A model generated the notes under the pieces. It saw only the letters and a list, made by a program, of their open reading frames with translations, was not told the origin of the DNA and did no database searches. A stretch of DNA of 64,000 nt from an uncultured Aquimarina sp. (GTDB lineage: Bacteria; Bacteroidota; Bacteroidia; Flavobacteriales; Flavobacteriaceae). Location of the stretch: NCBI GenBank assembly GCA_947498785.1, contig CANMLS010000001.1, positions 1-64,000 of the forward strand, in the 5' to 3' direction. The translations under genes were made by a program, and so were the position numbers. Shown piece by piece: positions 52,984-63,784 of this stretch; positions within the stretch are counted from its first letter, which is position 1, and the number at the start of each line of letters is the position of its first letter.

Positions 52984-55398
52984 TTATCTCAATTTTGGAT
53001 AAACAGTAGGGTTGACTTCATTCATAATAGAATATACATTTTCAAAAATATCTTCAATAGAGGGTTTGCTGAAATAATCCCCATCTGTTCCAAACGCAGG
53101 TCTGTGTGGTTGTGCAGTTAATGTTTGGGGTTTACTATCCAGATATTGATATACGTTTTGCTCATCTATAAGCTTGTGTAGGATATAACCAGTGGCAGCA
53201 CCAGGTACATCTTCGTCAATAATTAATAATCTATTGGTTTTGGATACGCTTTTTGCTATATCGTGATTCAAGTCAAAAGGTAGTAGAGACTGGACATCAA
53301 TAATTTCTGCATTGATACCCAAAGATAATAATTCTTTTGCAGCTTGTTGTACTAATCGTAATGTAGAGCCATACGAAACAAGAGTGATATCGCTTCCTTC
53401 TTTTATGGTTTCAACCATACCTATTGGAGTTCTGATATCGGATAAATTAGAAGGCATTTTTTCTTTTAAACGATAACCGTTAAGGCATTCTATAACCAAT
53501 GCAGGTTCATCACTATCCATTAGTGTATTGTAAAAACCAGCAGCTTTAGTCATATTTCTCGGCACCAAAATATGGATTCCTCTAAGTAGATGAATAATTC
53601 CTCCCATTTGAGACCCTGAATGCCATATTCCTTCTAGTCTGTGACCTCTGGTTCTTATAATTAATGGAGCTTTTTGTTTGGCAAAAGTTCTATATCTTAG
53701 TGTAGCAAGATCATCACTTAACCCTTGTAAGCAATATAAAATATAATCTAGGTATTGGATTTCTGCAATAGGTCTTAGCCCTCTCATTGCCATCCCAATT
53801 CCTTGGCCAATTATAGTAGCTTCACGAATACCAGTATCAGAAACTCTGATTTTACCAAATTTTTCTTGAAGACCTTCCAAACCTTGGTTTACATCTCCAA
53901 TTTTACCACTATCTTCTCCAAAAATTAAAGCTTCTGGGATTCTGTTAAACAATAGATCAAAATTATCTCTAAGAATGAGCCTACCATCTACTAACTCTGT
54001 ATTGTCGTCAAAAACAGGTGGTACTTCTTTGATGCTGATAGCATTATTATCATTTTCACTATATAAATGATCGCTATACTTAGGTTGTATATTGGAGATA
54101 TACGTATTTATCCAATTTTGGAGTGCCAATTTTTCTACAAAATTTTCTTTAGTAATATAGCGCAATGTTTTTCTTGTAGCTTCAAGAATATCTTTTCGAA
54201 TTGGTTCCTCTTTTGAAGCTAATGAGGTAATTAGAGGTGAAATAAAGTTTTTATTAGTACTTTTTCCTTCCACAGCTTTTAATACTTCTATTGCTTCTTT
54301 TTGCTCTGCTTTTATTTCTGAAATAAAAGCATTCCAAGCTTTTGTTTTTCCTTGTCGTACTTCTTTTTTAGCAGCCTTTTCAAAATCAAGTAGCTCTTCT
54401 AATGTTGCAATATTATGATCAATAATCCATTCTTTAAATTTTTTATTGCAATCGTGTTCACGTTCCCAATTTAATCGTTCTTCGCTTTTATATCTTTCAT
54501 GTGAACCAGAGGTCGAATGTCCTTGTGGTTGAGTAAGTTCTTTTACGTGAATAATAACCGGAATATGCTTTTCTCGAGCTAGTTTTTCTGCTTGTTCATA
54601 GGTATCCATTAGTGCTGGATAATCCCATCCGTTTACTTTTAAGATTTCGTAACCATTGTGGTTTTCATCTCGTCTAAAACCCTCTAGAATTAAAGAAATA
54701 TCTTCCTTGGTAGTTTGATGTTCTGCATGAACAGAAATCCCATATTCATCATCCCAAATACTTATCACCATAGGTACTTGTAAAACTCCTCCAGCATTTA
54801 TTGTTTCCCAGAATAAGCCTTCACTAGTACTAGCATTACCAATAGTACCCCATGCTACTTCATTTCCTTTAATAGAAAAATTATTTTGACCCTCAACACT
54901 TTTTTCATTACGATAAACCTTTGAGGCCTGAGCCAATCCTAGTAATCGAGGCATTTGACCAGCAGTAGGAGAGATGTCAGAACTAGAATTCTTTTGTTGA
55001 GTAAGATTTTTCCAGCTACCATCTTTATTTAGACTATGAGTTGAAAAATGTCCTCCCATTTGTCTTCCAGCAGCAAAAGGTTCTTTTTGAATATCTGTAT
55101 GTGCATACAAGCCAGCAAAAAATTGTTCTATAGTGTATTGATCTATGGCCATCATGAAGGTTTGATCTCTATAATACCCAGATCTAAAATCACCATTACG
55201 AAAAACCCTTGCCATTGCAAGTTGTGGAAGTTCTTTTCCTCCACCAAAAATTCCAAATTTTGATTTGCCTGTTAATACTTCACGTCTTCCTAATAAGCTA
55301 CATTCTCTACTAATCAATGCAATTTTATAATCACTAAGTATTTGATTTCTATATTCTTCGAATGAAATATTAGATGAAGTTATGGTTTCAGGCTGCAT
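52984..55398 (-). CDS. Fused E1 alpha/beta of branched-chain 2-oxo acid dehydrogenase
   Basis: 804 residues from ATG 55398 (the open frame begins 18 codons earlier). E1-alpha half (about 20-330): RDQTFMMAIDQYTIEQFF, GRQMGGHFS, GNEVAWGTIGNASTSEG with the TPP motif region, VNGWDYPALMDTYEQA. E1-beta half (about 470-800): FGEDSGKIGDVNQGLEGLQEKFG, SDTGIREATIIGQGIGMAMRGLRPIAEIQYLDYI, then LVSYGSTLRLV. The alpha-beta fusion is common in Bacteroidetes. It decarboxylates 2-oxoisovalerate-type acids for branched fatty acid primers and Val/Leu/Ile breakdown. The E2 and E3 genes are not in the window. Confidence 0.93.
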   Translation of the reverse strand: MQPETITSSNISFEEYRNQILSDYKIALISRECSLLGRREVLTGKSKFGIFGGGKELPQLAMARVFRNGDFRSGYYRDQTFMMAIDQYTIEQFFAGLYAHTDIQKEPFAAGRQMGGHFSTHSLNKDGSWKNLTQQKNSSSDISPTAGQMPRLLGLAQASKVYRNEKSVEGQNNFSIKGNEVAWGTIGNASTSEGLFWETINAGGVLQVPMVISIWDDEYGISVHAEHQTTKEDISLILEGFRRDENHNGYEILKVNGWDYPALMDTYEQAEKLAREKHIPVIIHVKELTQPQGHSTSGSHERYKSEERLNWEREHDCNKKFKEWIIDHNIATLEELLDFEKAAKKEVRQGKTKAWNAFISEIKAEQKEAIEVLKAVEGKSTNKNFISPLITSLASKEEPIRKDILEATRKTLRYITKENFVEKLALQNWINTYISNIQPKYSDHLYSENDNNAISIKEVPPVFDDNTELVDGRLILRDNFDLLFNRIPEALIFGEDSGKIGDVNQGLEGLQEKFGKIRVSDTGIREATIIGQGIGMAMRGLRPIAEIQYLDYILYCLQGLSDDLATLRYRTFAKQKAPLIIRTRGHRLEGIWHSGSQMGGIIHLLRGIHILVPRNMTKAAGFYNTLMDSDEPALVIECLNGYRLKEKMPSNLSDIRTPIGMVETIKEGSDITLVSYGSTLRLVQQAAKELLSLGINAEIIDVQSLLPFDLNHDIAKSVSKTNRLLIIDEDVPGAATGYILHKLIDEQNVYQYLDSKPQTLTAQPHRPAFGTDGDYFSKPSIEDIFENVYSIMNEVNPTVYPKLR

Positions 55399-55591
55399 TT
55401 GAACGATTTTTTTATAGGCTGCAAATTTAATTAAAATAGACACCAATTGCAAGGCAAAAATCTTTAATCTTTTTGAGTATAATTTAATTAAAAAGCTTTT
55501 TTATTGTCAAATTATTTTTTTTGAGGGGTATTTTAAGAATCGATTAGCAAATGCGCAAAATTTTCACATTTGTTAAATATGTGGTATTTTA

Positions 55592-58423
55592 TTAATACCA
55601 TTCTCTAGTGAAAAGCCCTATCAGAGTCTCAGGGCTTAACGTAATAATAAATCGAATCTGTTCCTCATAGTTGGGTTGCGAGATTTCCCACCCTTTATTT
55701 GAAACTACTGGAAAGAAAACTTCGAAATAATCGGCGACTAAACTTAGCCGAACTCCTGCGTCATATACAAACTTAGGAGAAACATTTCTATTTTTTACCA
55801 AACCAACATCTCCATAAGCATAAATCCAATTCCATATATTAGTATTGGCATTGAAGGTTGTGATCCATTGATTTGCGAACGGATAATCTAATTGCGATTT
55901 GAAACCTCCTTCTGCCAAAATAATTTGTTGGCTTACAAAACCAGTGTCTTCACTACGCCCTAAATAATTATAGTCAAATAAATAGTCTGTTGGTCTGTCT
56001 AGGGCAAAACTGAAGAAATCTCCATCTTTTTCGGTGTCATTAAAGAGAAAAGTACCAGCAAATAGTCTTAGGTTTAATTGACGGTTATTAAGAAATAGTT
56101 TTCTGTAATTTATAGTGGTAGATACTTTGCTAAAGTTTTTTGATAGTTGATAATCAATGGTATATCCTAAGAAATTAATTAGATTAAAATCAGAATATCT
56201 ATACCGAGCATTAAAAACATTAAAATCAGGAGTAACAACAGGGTTGTCTTCATCTCTTTCTCTAAAAACATTAATGTTCCTTAACATTAATCTTTGATTT
56301 TCATTGGATCTTAAATCTTTTGGTCGAAAACGAAAACTGACAGAGGAAGAAAATCGTCTGAATAATAAATCAGGAGCGTAGCTGAACATACTTCCATTCA
56401 GGCCATATCGTATTTCATATAATCCATGATCCGCGATTTGATGTCTGTTAAAAATAGATGCTGATCCTAATAATTTGTTTGACTTAAAGCCATATGCAGG
56501 AGATATATTGTATTCAAAATTTCGCCTTATAAGAGATCGATTGTAAAATTTTGAAGCCAGAGTAAAGCCATCATATACATTGAATTCTATTTCTGGAATA
56601 AAAAATATTTGACTATACCTAGGATCTTCAACATCTTCTAGAAACCTGAACTGAATAGGCTTGTTAAATATCCATTTTAGATTTCTATGGTTATTTCGTC
56701 TATTTACTTCTGGAATATTTTGATCATAATCTAGTACAAGTTTACTAATGTCCTCATTAGCAATCTTTACTTTTTTGGTGTCATTGATTTCTGTAACCCA
56801 TGTTTTTGATACAAGCTCTTTTTTTCTAAACCCATAAAGTGAGACAGGCATGTTATTATCACCTTTATTTTTTATGGTAACTTCTAGAGAATCTTTTCTT
56901 TTCTTTACAGATTTTATTTTAAAATCTAGCTTTTTGTTTGTTTTGATAAAATCTTCAAAAAACCATTCTATATTTTTAGGAGATAGTGATGAGAGTATCT
57001 CTTTGTATGTATTAGAATTTGTGTGTTTCAGAACATTTTGAATATAAAAATCCTTTATGCTTTGGTCAATAATATTATCATCTCCTAAATAATCTTCTAA
57101 ATACTTGAATCCAACTCCTGCTTTATATGAATTGGCAATATTTCGATTAAATTTTACTAATTCATCTCGCGGCATTGATAGAGGTTGGTCCAAAAACAAT
57201 CTAGCCATATTTTTATAGGCAAGAAAATATTGATCATTGAAATTTAAATCAGCTGCATGAAACCATCGTATACCTATCACTTTACTAAGTTTACCAATGA
57301 TTTTCATTTCTGGATAATACTTTTCTGTATATGCCATCATTATGTAGATGTGTATGGCATCTTTTATCCAGGTATCATTTCTAGGGTTGACGAGTAAGGT
57401 ATTTTCAAGATAATTCCCAGTTATTGTTTTTAACTGCTTTATTTCATATTGAAAACCATCTGGAAAAGGTCTTAAGATATCTGGTAGTTGATTTAAACCA
57501 TATACTGGATTACTTTTATAATCATTTTCAGAAACTATTAACTTATCAAATGGATAAGAACCTAGCCTTTGATTTAGAAAAGATATAATTCGATCTATAG
57601 CAACTGATTTCATTTTTGGTATTAGATTATTGTCATCTATGTTGCTTATTAGCTTTGTGCCATTTGTGGTAAAACTATAAAATGAAAGCTCTTTTTCAAT
57701 GTATAAGTTTACTTCATTTCTATCATTACCTGTAAGTTGAATTGTTTTATTTGCTTTTTCTTCAGAAGATAAGGTTGCTTCTTTTTTAAGCCCACTAACA
57801 ACTTCATATTCTTTTGGAAGAGTGAAATTGATTTTATAATTAGCAAGAGGAACATATAGATCATCTAAGTTTTTATTACTGTAGATATTCCATTTTGTGT
57901 CATATACTGCAGGAACGATATACCAATATTTTAAACTAAAATTTCCATTTGAATGGTATCCATAGCGTGTAAATTTACTGCTAGGGACTTTAATTTGATA
58001 TTTTAAATAGAATGTTTGATTTTGCCCAGGGTAAATAGGTTGAGAGGTTTCTATCCATATAATATCTGGAGTCTTGTTATAACGACTCCATAATAGAGAT
58101 TGTGAATTACTATCCGTTACTTTTTGAAGTAAAGAGTTTCCTCTTTCATTATCTTTTGCAAAATAAAACTTCTTTAAAAAATCTTCAGAAAACCTTTTCC
58201 CCAATGGGGTGTTTTTATCAGAGAAACTATGCGCCCAGTCATGAAAGAATATTTTAGAAAGCGTATCATTTGATGTATTTGTATACGTTATTTCTTGCTC
58301 AATTGTTATTATCTTTTTTTCGGGATCTAACTTGGCATCTATAAGTATGTTGTGCTGTGCAGATGACGTGATAGTCAACGCAAAAAAAACAAGAGCAAAA
58401 TTATATAGTTTCTTAATATTCAA
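55592..58423 (-). CDS. Outer-membrane protein with degenerate M1-like peptidase domain and C-terminal barrel
   Basis: 943 residues with a signal peptide (1-22). Residues about 25-560 resemble the M1/gluzincin aminopeptidase layout (N-terminal beta domain with TYTNTSNDTLSKIFFHDW; catalytic-like LENTLLVNPRNDTWIKDAIHIYIMMAYTEKYYP in successive motifs). The zinc HExxH is absent: the place reads LKTITGNYLE, and the downstream Glu site reads KDAIHIYI. Residues about 600-943 are beta-strand-rich with alternating aromatic/polar residues and end in a terminal aromatic (LFTREWY), as in outer-membrane barrels. It is probably a surface non-peptidase scaffold or transport protein. Confidence 0.82.
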   Translation of the reverse strand: MNIKKLYNFALVFFALTITSSAQHNILIDAKLDPEKKIITIEQEITYTNTSNDTLSKIFFHDWAHSFSDKNTPLGKRFSEDFLKKFYFAKDNERGNSLLQKVTDSNSQSLLWSRYNKTPDIIWIETSQPIYPGQNQTFYLKYQIKVPSSKFTRYGYHSNGNFSLKYWYIVPAVYDTKWNIYSNKNLDDLYVPLANYKINFTLPKEYEVVSGLKKEATLSSEEKANKTIQLTGNDRNEVNLYIEKELSFYSFTTNGTKLISNIDDNNLIPKMKSVAIDRIISFLNQRLGSYPFDKLIVSENDYKSNPVYGLNQLPDILRPFPDGFQYEIKQLKTITGNYLENTLLVNPRNDTWIKDAIHIYIMMAYTEKYYPEMKIIGKLSKVIGIRWFHAADLNFNDQYFLAYKNMARLFLDQPLSMPRDELVKFNRNIANSYKAGVGFKYLEDYLGDDNIIDQSIKDFYIQNVLKHTNSNTYKEILSSLSPKNIEWFFEDFIKTNKKLDFKIKSVKKRKDSLEVTIKNKGDNNMPVSLYGFRKKELVSKTWVTEINDTKKVKIANEDISKLVLDYDQNIPEVNRRNNHRNLKWIFNKPIQFRFLEDVEDPRYSQIFFIPEIEFNVYDGFTLASKFYNRSLIRRNFEYNISPAYGFKSNKLLGSASIFNRHQIADHGLYEIRYGLNGSMFSYAPDLLFRRFSSSVSFRFRPKDLRSNENQRLMLRNINVFRERDEDNPVVTPDFNVFNARYRYSDFNLINFLGYTIDYQLSKNFSKVSTTINYRKLFLNNRQLNLRLFAGTFLFNDTEKDGDFFSFALDRPTDYLFDYNYLGRSEDTGFVSQQIILAEGGFKSQLDYPFANQWITTFNANTNIWNWIYAYGDVGLVKNRNVSPKFVYDAGVRLSLVADYFEVFFPVVSNKGWEISQPNYEEQIRFIITLSPETLIGLFTREWY

Positions 58424-58583
58424 TTTTTAAATTTAGTAAAAACGCTTTTTAACAGATAAAACAATTGGAAATTTTACTTTTCTTATAACTAATATCCAAT
58501 GTCTTTTTTAAGCAGCTACACCTTAATATGTGATTATTTGTGTTAATATTCAATTTAAGTAACTCATTTGATAATAAAATGTT

Positions 58584-59273
58584 TCAAAAGTTTGGACTTA
58601 AATTATATTCTCCATAGAATTTATCCAAAATCTCTAATACTTCTTTAGGGGTATCTACAACATGGATAAGATCTAAATCTCCTGGGCTGATATTACCAAA
58701 TTTTTCAAGCAATGTACTTTTAACCCAATCAATGAGTCCTCCCCAGAACTCAGTACTTACTAATATTATTGGAAATTTTGCAATTTTTTTTGTTTGTATC
58801 AGTGTTATTGCTTCAAATAATTCGTCTAATGTTCCAAATCCTCCTGGCATTACTACAAACCCTTGAGAATATTTGACAAACATTACTTTTCTAACAAAGA
58901 AGTAATCAAAATCAAGGCTTTTATCACTATCAATATATGGATTGTCGTGTTGTTCAAATGGTAATTCGATATTGAGTCCTACAGAAGTTCCTCCTCCCAA
59001 ATGAGCTCCCTTATTTCCAGCTTCCATGATTCCAGGGCCACCACCTGTAATAACACCATATCCTTGATTAACAATTTCTTTTGCAACGTCTACAGCCAGT
59101 TGGTAATACTTGTTATCTACTTTTGTACGTGCGGATCCAAAAATTGAAACACAAGGTCCAATTTTACTCATTTTTTCGAATCCATTTACAAATTCTCCCA
59201 TGATCTTGAAGATAGCCCAAGAATCATTTGTTTTTATTTCATTCCAACCTTTATGGTGTTGTTCTTTTCTCAT
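58584..59273 (-). CDS. LOG-family protein (TIGR00730, Rossmann)
   Basis: 229 residues. The signature GGGPGIMEAGNKGAHLGGG (about 77-95) and PGGFGTLDELFEAITLIQT are diagnostic of the LOG/lysine-decarboxylase-like family. Members hydrolyse nucleoside 5'-monophosphates (cytokinin riboside phosphate in plants and Corynebacterium). The bacterial physiological substrate is uncertain. It is 17 bp after uvrA on the same strand. Confidence 0.93.
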   Translation of the reverse strand: MRKEQHHKGWNEIKTNDSWAIFKIMGEFVNGFEKMSKIGPCVSIFGSARTKVDNKYYQLAVDVAKEIVNQGYGVITGGGPGIMEAGNKGAHLGGGTSVGLNIELPFEQHDNPYIDSDKSLDFDYFFVRKVMFVKYSQGFVVMPGGFGTLDELFEAITLIQTKKIAKFPIILVSTEFWGGLIDWVKSTLLEKFGNISPGDLDLIHVVDTPKEVLEILDKFYGEYNLSPNF

Positions 59274-59290
59274 AAATCGTACACTTTAAT

Positions 59291-62128
59291 TTAAAACGCT
59301 CTTAGTTCTTTCTTTAAAAACTTGGCGGTATAACTTTTTTTATCTTTTATAATTTCTTCTGGAGTGCCTTTAGCAACAACCTTTCCTCCATTTTTTCCTC
59401 CTTCATATCCAATATCTATAATATAATCAGCCATTTTAATTACATCTAGATTATGTTCTATGATGAGAACTGTATTTCCTTTGTCTACCAATGTATTTAA
59501 TACATCCATTAATACTCTAATATCTTCAAAATGAAGTCCTGTTGTAGGCTCATCTAGGATGTAAAATGTATTACCTGTATCACGTTTTGATAATTCTGTC
59601 GCCAATTTGATACGTTGTGCTTCTCCTCCCGATAGGGTAGTAGACTGTTGGCCCAAGGTTATATATCCTAAGCCAACATTTTGTATTGTTTTTAATTTTC
59701 TGAAAATCTTTGGAACGTGTTCAAAAAATAAACAAGCTTCATTAATAGTCATCTCTAGCACATCTGATATGGATTTTCCTTTGTAACGAATCTCTAAAGT
59801 TTCTCTATTAAAACGTTTTCCTTGACAGGTTTCACATTCTACGTATACATCTGGAAGAAAATTCATTTCGATGACACGTAAACCTCCACCTTTACACGTT
59901 TCACATCTCCCTCCTTGTACATTAAAACTGAAACGTCCAGGTTTATATCCTCTAATCATTGCTTCAGGAGTTTTTGCAAATAAACTTCGTATTTCAGAGA
60001 ATACTCCTGTATATGTTGCAGGATTAGATCTGGGAGTACGGCCAATAGGAGATTGGTTGATGTCAATTACTTTATCAGAATGTTCAAGTCCTTTTATGCT
60101 TTTGTAAGGCATAGGTTTTTTTACTCCGTTAAAATAATATGCATTTAGTATAGGGTATAGAGTTTCATTAATGAGAGTAGATTTTCCACTTCCAGATACT
60201 CCAGTTATTGCAACCATTTTTCCTAATGGAATATCTATAGAAACATTTTTTAAATTATTACCTGTTGCTCCTTTTAATGAAATGGTTTTTCCGTTTCCTT
60301 TTCTTCGTTTAGCAGGTATTTCTATTTGTTTTTTGCCGCTTAGGTAGTCTGCAGTTAATGTATCATGAAGTTTTAGATCGGTAGGAGTACCTTCACTAAT
60401 GATTTCGCCTCCATGTTTTCCTGCCAACGGCCCTATATCAATTACGTGATCAGCACGCTCAATCATATCTTTATCATGCTCAACAACTATAACAGAATTA
60501 CCTATATTTCGTAATTGAATTAGAGAGTTGATTAGTTTTTCATTATCCCTTTGATGTAAACCAATGCTTGGCTCATCAAGAATGTATAGAACTCCTACTA
60601 ATTGAGAACCTATTTGAGTCGCAAGCCGAATACGTTGAGCTTCCCCACCAGAAAGAGATTTACTACTTCTATTAAGAGAAAGATAGGTAAGACCTACATC
60701 GATTAAAAATCGAAGTCTAGCATTAATTTCTTTTAAGATTTCTCCCGAAATTGCTTTTTGTTTATCACTTAGGAGATTTGGAAGGTCAGTAAACCATTCT
60801 GAAAGTTCTATGATATCCATTGCAGCTAACTCTGCAATATTTTTTTTATTTACTTTAAAATATAATGACTCTTTGCGTAATCGGGAACCTTCACAAATTG
60901 GACATTGAACATTATCCATAAAATCTTTTGCCCATCTTTTTAAAGAGGTAGAATCATTATTTTTATAGGTATTTTCTATAAAAGTGGCAATCCCTTCAAA
61001 ATCAATTTTATATTCCCGTTTGACTCCCAAAGTTTTACTATTGATAGTAAACTTTTCTTTCCCTCCATGAAGAATAATTTCCATTGCATCTTCCGGAATT
61101 TTATGTATCGGATCGGTAAGTTTAAAGTCAAAACGTTGAGCTATTAATTCTAATTGTTTAAAAATCCAATTATTCTTTTGTGGTCCTTGGGGAGCCAAAC
61201 CACCATTTTTTATGGACAAAGAATCATCAGGTATTATTTTTTTTAGGTTTACCTCATAAAGATTACCAATTCCGTTACATTTTGGACATGCTCCTTTTGG
61301 AGAATTAAAAGAAAAGTTATTAGGTTCTGGATTAGGGTATGAGATCCCGCTAGAAGGGCACATCAGATTTCTACTAAAGAAACGTGCTTCTGTAACCCCT
61401 TCTTCAATAACCATTAAAACATCATCACCATGATACATTGCAGTGTTGATGGTTTCCATTAGGCGTTTTGAATTGTCTTGCCCTTCTGTAATCATTAGTC
61501 GATCAATTACAATCTCAATGTCATGAGTTTTGTATCGATCGAGTTTCATCCCTTTTGTAATATCCTTAATCTCACCATCTGTGCGAACTTTTACAAATCC
61601 TTGTTTAGCGATTTGTTCAAAAAGCTCGCGATAATGCCCTTTTCTTGATCTTACAATAGGGGCTAGAATATTTATTTTTTTACCAGCAAAATCTTTTGTA
61701 ATTAGGTTTTGGATTTGCTCATCGCTATAGCTTACCATTTTATCACCAGTGTTATAGCTATAGGCATCACTTCCTCTGGAAAATAAGAGGCGCAAAAAAT
61801 CATAAATTTCTGTAATTGTACCTACTGTACTACGCGGACTTTTACTGGTGGTTTTTTGTTCGATGGCAATCACAGGTGAGAGTCCGTCAATCTTATCTAC
61901 GTCAGGTCGTTCTAATCCTCCCAAAAATTGTCTTGCATAGGCAGAAAATGTTTCTATATAACGGCGTTGCCCCTCTGCATAAATAGTATCAAAAGCCAGT
62001 GATGACTTTCCAGAACCAGATAATCCAGTAATTACTACTAATTTTTCACGAGGTATGGTAACGTCAATATTTTTTAAATTATGAACCCGTGCTCCTAAAA
62101 CCTCAATATTATCTTCTGATGCAACCAT
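59291..62128 (-). CDS. uvrA: Excinuclease ABC subunit A
   Basis: 945 residues from ATG 62128 (the open frame begins 8 codons earlier). Two ABC ATPase modules: Walker [10 protein letters not shown] (N-terminal) and GVSGSGKST (about 640), signatures [12 protein letters not shown] and [12 protein letters not shown], and [24 protein letters not shown]. The C-terminal zinc finger CETCKGGG...CETCQGK is intact. The first zinc module has CPSS where E. coli has CPxC, so one cysteine pair is reduced. It finds bulky DNA lesions with UvrB. Strand is opposite to the preceding gene. Confidence 0.97.
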   Translation of the reverse strand: MVASEDNIEVLGARVHNLKNIDVTIPREKLVVITGLSGSGKSSLAFDTIYAEGQRRYIETFSAYARQFLGGLERPDVDKIDGLSPVIAIEQKTTSKSPRSTVGTITEIYDFLRLLFSRGSDAYSYNTGDKMVSYSDEQIQNLITKDFAGKKINILAPIVRSRKGHYRELFEQIAKQGFVKVRTDGEIKDITKGMKLDRYKTHDIEIVIDRLMITEGQDNSKRLMETINTAMYHGDDVLMVIEEGVTEARFFSRNLMCPSSGISYPNPEPNNFSFNSPKGACPKCNGIGNLYEVNLKKIIPDDSLSIKNGGLAPQGPQKNNWIFKQLELIAQRFDFKLTDPIHKIPEDAMEIILHGGKEKFTINSKTLGVKREYKIDFEGIATFIENTYKNNDSTSLKRWAKDFMDNVQCPICEGSRLRKESLYFKVNKKNIAELAAMDIIELSEWFTDLPNLLSDKQKAISGEILKEINARLRFLIDVGLTYLSLNRSSKSLSGGEAQRIRLATQIGSQLVGVLYILDEPSIGLHQRDNEKLINSLIQLRNIGNSVIVVEHDKDMIERADHVIDIGPLAGKHGGEIISEGTPTDLKLHDTLTADYLSGKKQIEIPAKRRKGNGKTISLKGATGNNLKNVSIDIPLGKMVAITGVSGSGKSTLINETLYPILNAYYFNGVKKPMPYKSIKGLEHSDKVIDINQSPIGRTPRSNPATYTGVFSEIRSLFAKTPEAMIRGYKPGRFSFNVQGGRCETCKGGGLRVIEMNFLPDVYVECETCQGKRFNRETLEIRYKGKSISDVLEMTINEACLFFEHVPKIFRKLKTIQNVGLGYITLGQQSTTLSGGEAQRIKLATELSKRDTGNTFYILDEPTTGLHFEDIRVLMDVLNTLVDKGNTVLIIEHNLDVIKMADYIIDIGYEGGKNGGKVVAKGTPEEIIKDKKSYTAKFLKKELRAF

Positions 62129-62508
62129 AAATTTTTTAAACCAAGATTGCAAATGTAGTTATTTGAGAGCGTTTAGTAAAATAGGTTTTGTTCCTGTTTT
62201 GTTAATTGAATCTTATTTTTTCAATATAATGGCCACATTACTAATGTTTGAAGGTAAAAAGTATTAAAATTTTAATTAATTAAACTTTGTTTTGAAAAAT
62301 TGTGAAGCAGTGTACTCAAAATAAATAGTTGAAATAATCTTGCTTTTTCAATGGGGTTTTAGATCTAATACCTCTAAGTTTGCCTCGAAGAGATTTACTT
62401 TACTTTATATACGACAAGTAGTCAAAGTATATTATTCATTACTTTTTACAATACTTTAGTTTTTCTAGTTAATATTAATCTTACTATTTTTAGATCAAAA
62501 ATATAATT
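62129..62508. other. 380-bp intergenic spacer between divergent genes
   Basis: It holds the divergent promoters of uvrA and the 62509 gene. I see AT-rich DNA with no clear repeat, hairpin or small gene. Confidence 0.5.
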
Positions 62509-63036
62509 ATGATTTTAGGAATTGGATCCAGAATAAAACACCCAGAATTTGGATTAGGTGTTATAATCAATGTAACTTCAAAAATGTATTGGGTAACTTT
62601 TATAGAAAATGGATTAGAGACTATTGATATCGATGAAGAATATAAAGTTATAGAAGGTGTTGAAGACGAGATGGATACAGTGAGTTTTAGTGAAGTAGAG
62701 AAAACTCTAAAGGATATTTTAAAACGATACAGTGATATTTCAGAAGTTATTCCTATTGCTGATAAGTGGAAAGGTGGAAATCTAATTCTCCAACCGGGAG
62801 ATCAGAATTTGACATCTAAAGAATTGCCTATCGATAAATTCTTTCATAAAATAGTTATGGTTAGAGACAGGATTAGAGTTATGGAACAAAAAATAAATAG
62901 TTCAAAACTTGATGATCAGGATAAAATAGATTTACAACAATATATAACTAGAATCTATGGTAGTTTAACTACTTTTAATGTACTGTTTAAGAATAAATCT
63001 CAGCAATTCATTGGAGAAAGCTCAAAGAATAAATAG
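62509..63036 (+). CDS. Protein with CarD/UvrD-tail-like N-terminus, function unknown
   Basis: 175 residues, no signal peptide. The first ~50 residues (GIGSRIKHPEFGLGVI, then YWVTFIENGLETIDIDEEY) look like the Tudor/SH3-type fold seen in CarD-like RNA-polymerase-interacting domains and UvrD/PcrA C-termini. The rest (about 60-175) is helical with basic stretches. The gene is divergent from uvrA. A DNA-repair or transcription link is inference; no known family member is recognised. Confidence 0.75.
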   Translation: MILGIGSRIKHPEFGLGVIINVTSKMYWVTFIENGLETIDIDEEYKVIEGVEDEMDTVSFSEVEKTLKDILKRYSDISEVIPIADKWKGGNLILQPGDQNLTSKELPIDKFFHKIVMVRDRIRVMEQKINSSKLDDQDKIDLQQYITRIYGSLTTFNVLFKNKSQQFIGESSKNK

Positions 63037-63082
63037 TAATAAATTGATTACACAATTTTATCAAAGGGAGTTTTATTGTTTT

Positions 63083-63784
63083 CTAATCATTCCAAGCTTT
63101 TAGGTTTGTTATTGGGATTTGAAATCCCAATAATTCGTGTTGTTGTGAAAGATATGCTCCGCTATCGGTGTTTATCCAATTTTCCCATGTAACTTCTAAT
63201 CCACCAATAGGAAGTATAGAGACCCACATTTTATAACTAATAGGACGATAATTAGAATCTACTTTCCATAAATAAGAATCACCAGGAGTTGTACCGCCAG
63301 AAGAATATGTGATTAATAATCCCTTAGAATTATCTTTTAGAGTAATTAATTGTCTGGTAGTTCCTTTGTCAAATAATTTATGTGGAGCAACTATCCAAAA
63401 TGAATCGTTATTAAAATTAGCTAAAGCTTTTTTAATTATTTTTTCTGAGAAATGTTCTGGGTTTAATAGCTTGCTTTTTTCTGGATGATCGAGATCAAGT
63501 GTCACATTATGTCCATTATATTCTACATGCACTATATGCTTTTTTTTATCCCATATATAATGATTTTTATTTCTAAAAGTCCATTGTAGAAAATCTGTCT
63601 TTACATATTGATCGTGTTTGACAGCATTTTGAATTTTTAATGCAAAATTATCTGCCTTATTCCCTGTTTCTCCTTTAGGGAGTTTCTCGTGTAAAGAAAA
63701 ATATAAAATAACAATTGTAATAATTACTAAGGTAAATATGCTTAATAATAGAATTTTGAAAATATGGACTAATTTTTTTTTCAA
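63083..63784 (-). CDS. Membrane-anchored protein of unknown function
   Basis: 233 residues. One N-terminal membrane anchor (about 9-30) and a periplasmic beta-rich domain with motifs DFLQWTFRNKNHYIWDKKKH, VEYNGHNVTLDLDH, SFWIVAPHKLFDKGT and WKVDSNYRPISYKMWVSILPIGGLEVTW. The strand pattern recalls lipoprotein-carrier folds (LolA/LolB-like), but I cannot assign it. It is convergent with the 62509 gene. Confidence 0.75.
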   Translation of the reverse strand: MKKKLVHIFKILLLSIFTLVIITIVILYFSLHEKLPKGETGNKADNFALKIQNAVKHDQYVKTDFLQWTFRNKNHYIWDKKKHIVHVEYNGHNVTLDLDHPEKSKLLNPEHFSEKIIKKALANFNNDSFWIVAPHKLFDKGTTRQLITLKDNSKGLLITYSSGGTTPGDSYLWKVDSNYRPISYKMWVSILPIGGLEVTWENWINTDSGAYLSQQHELLGFQIPITNLKAWND

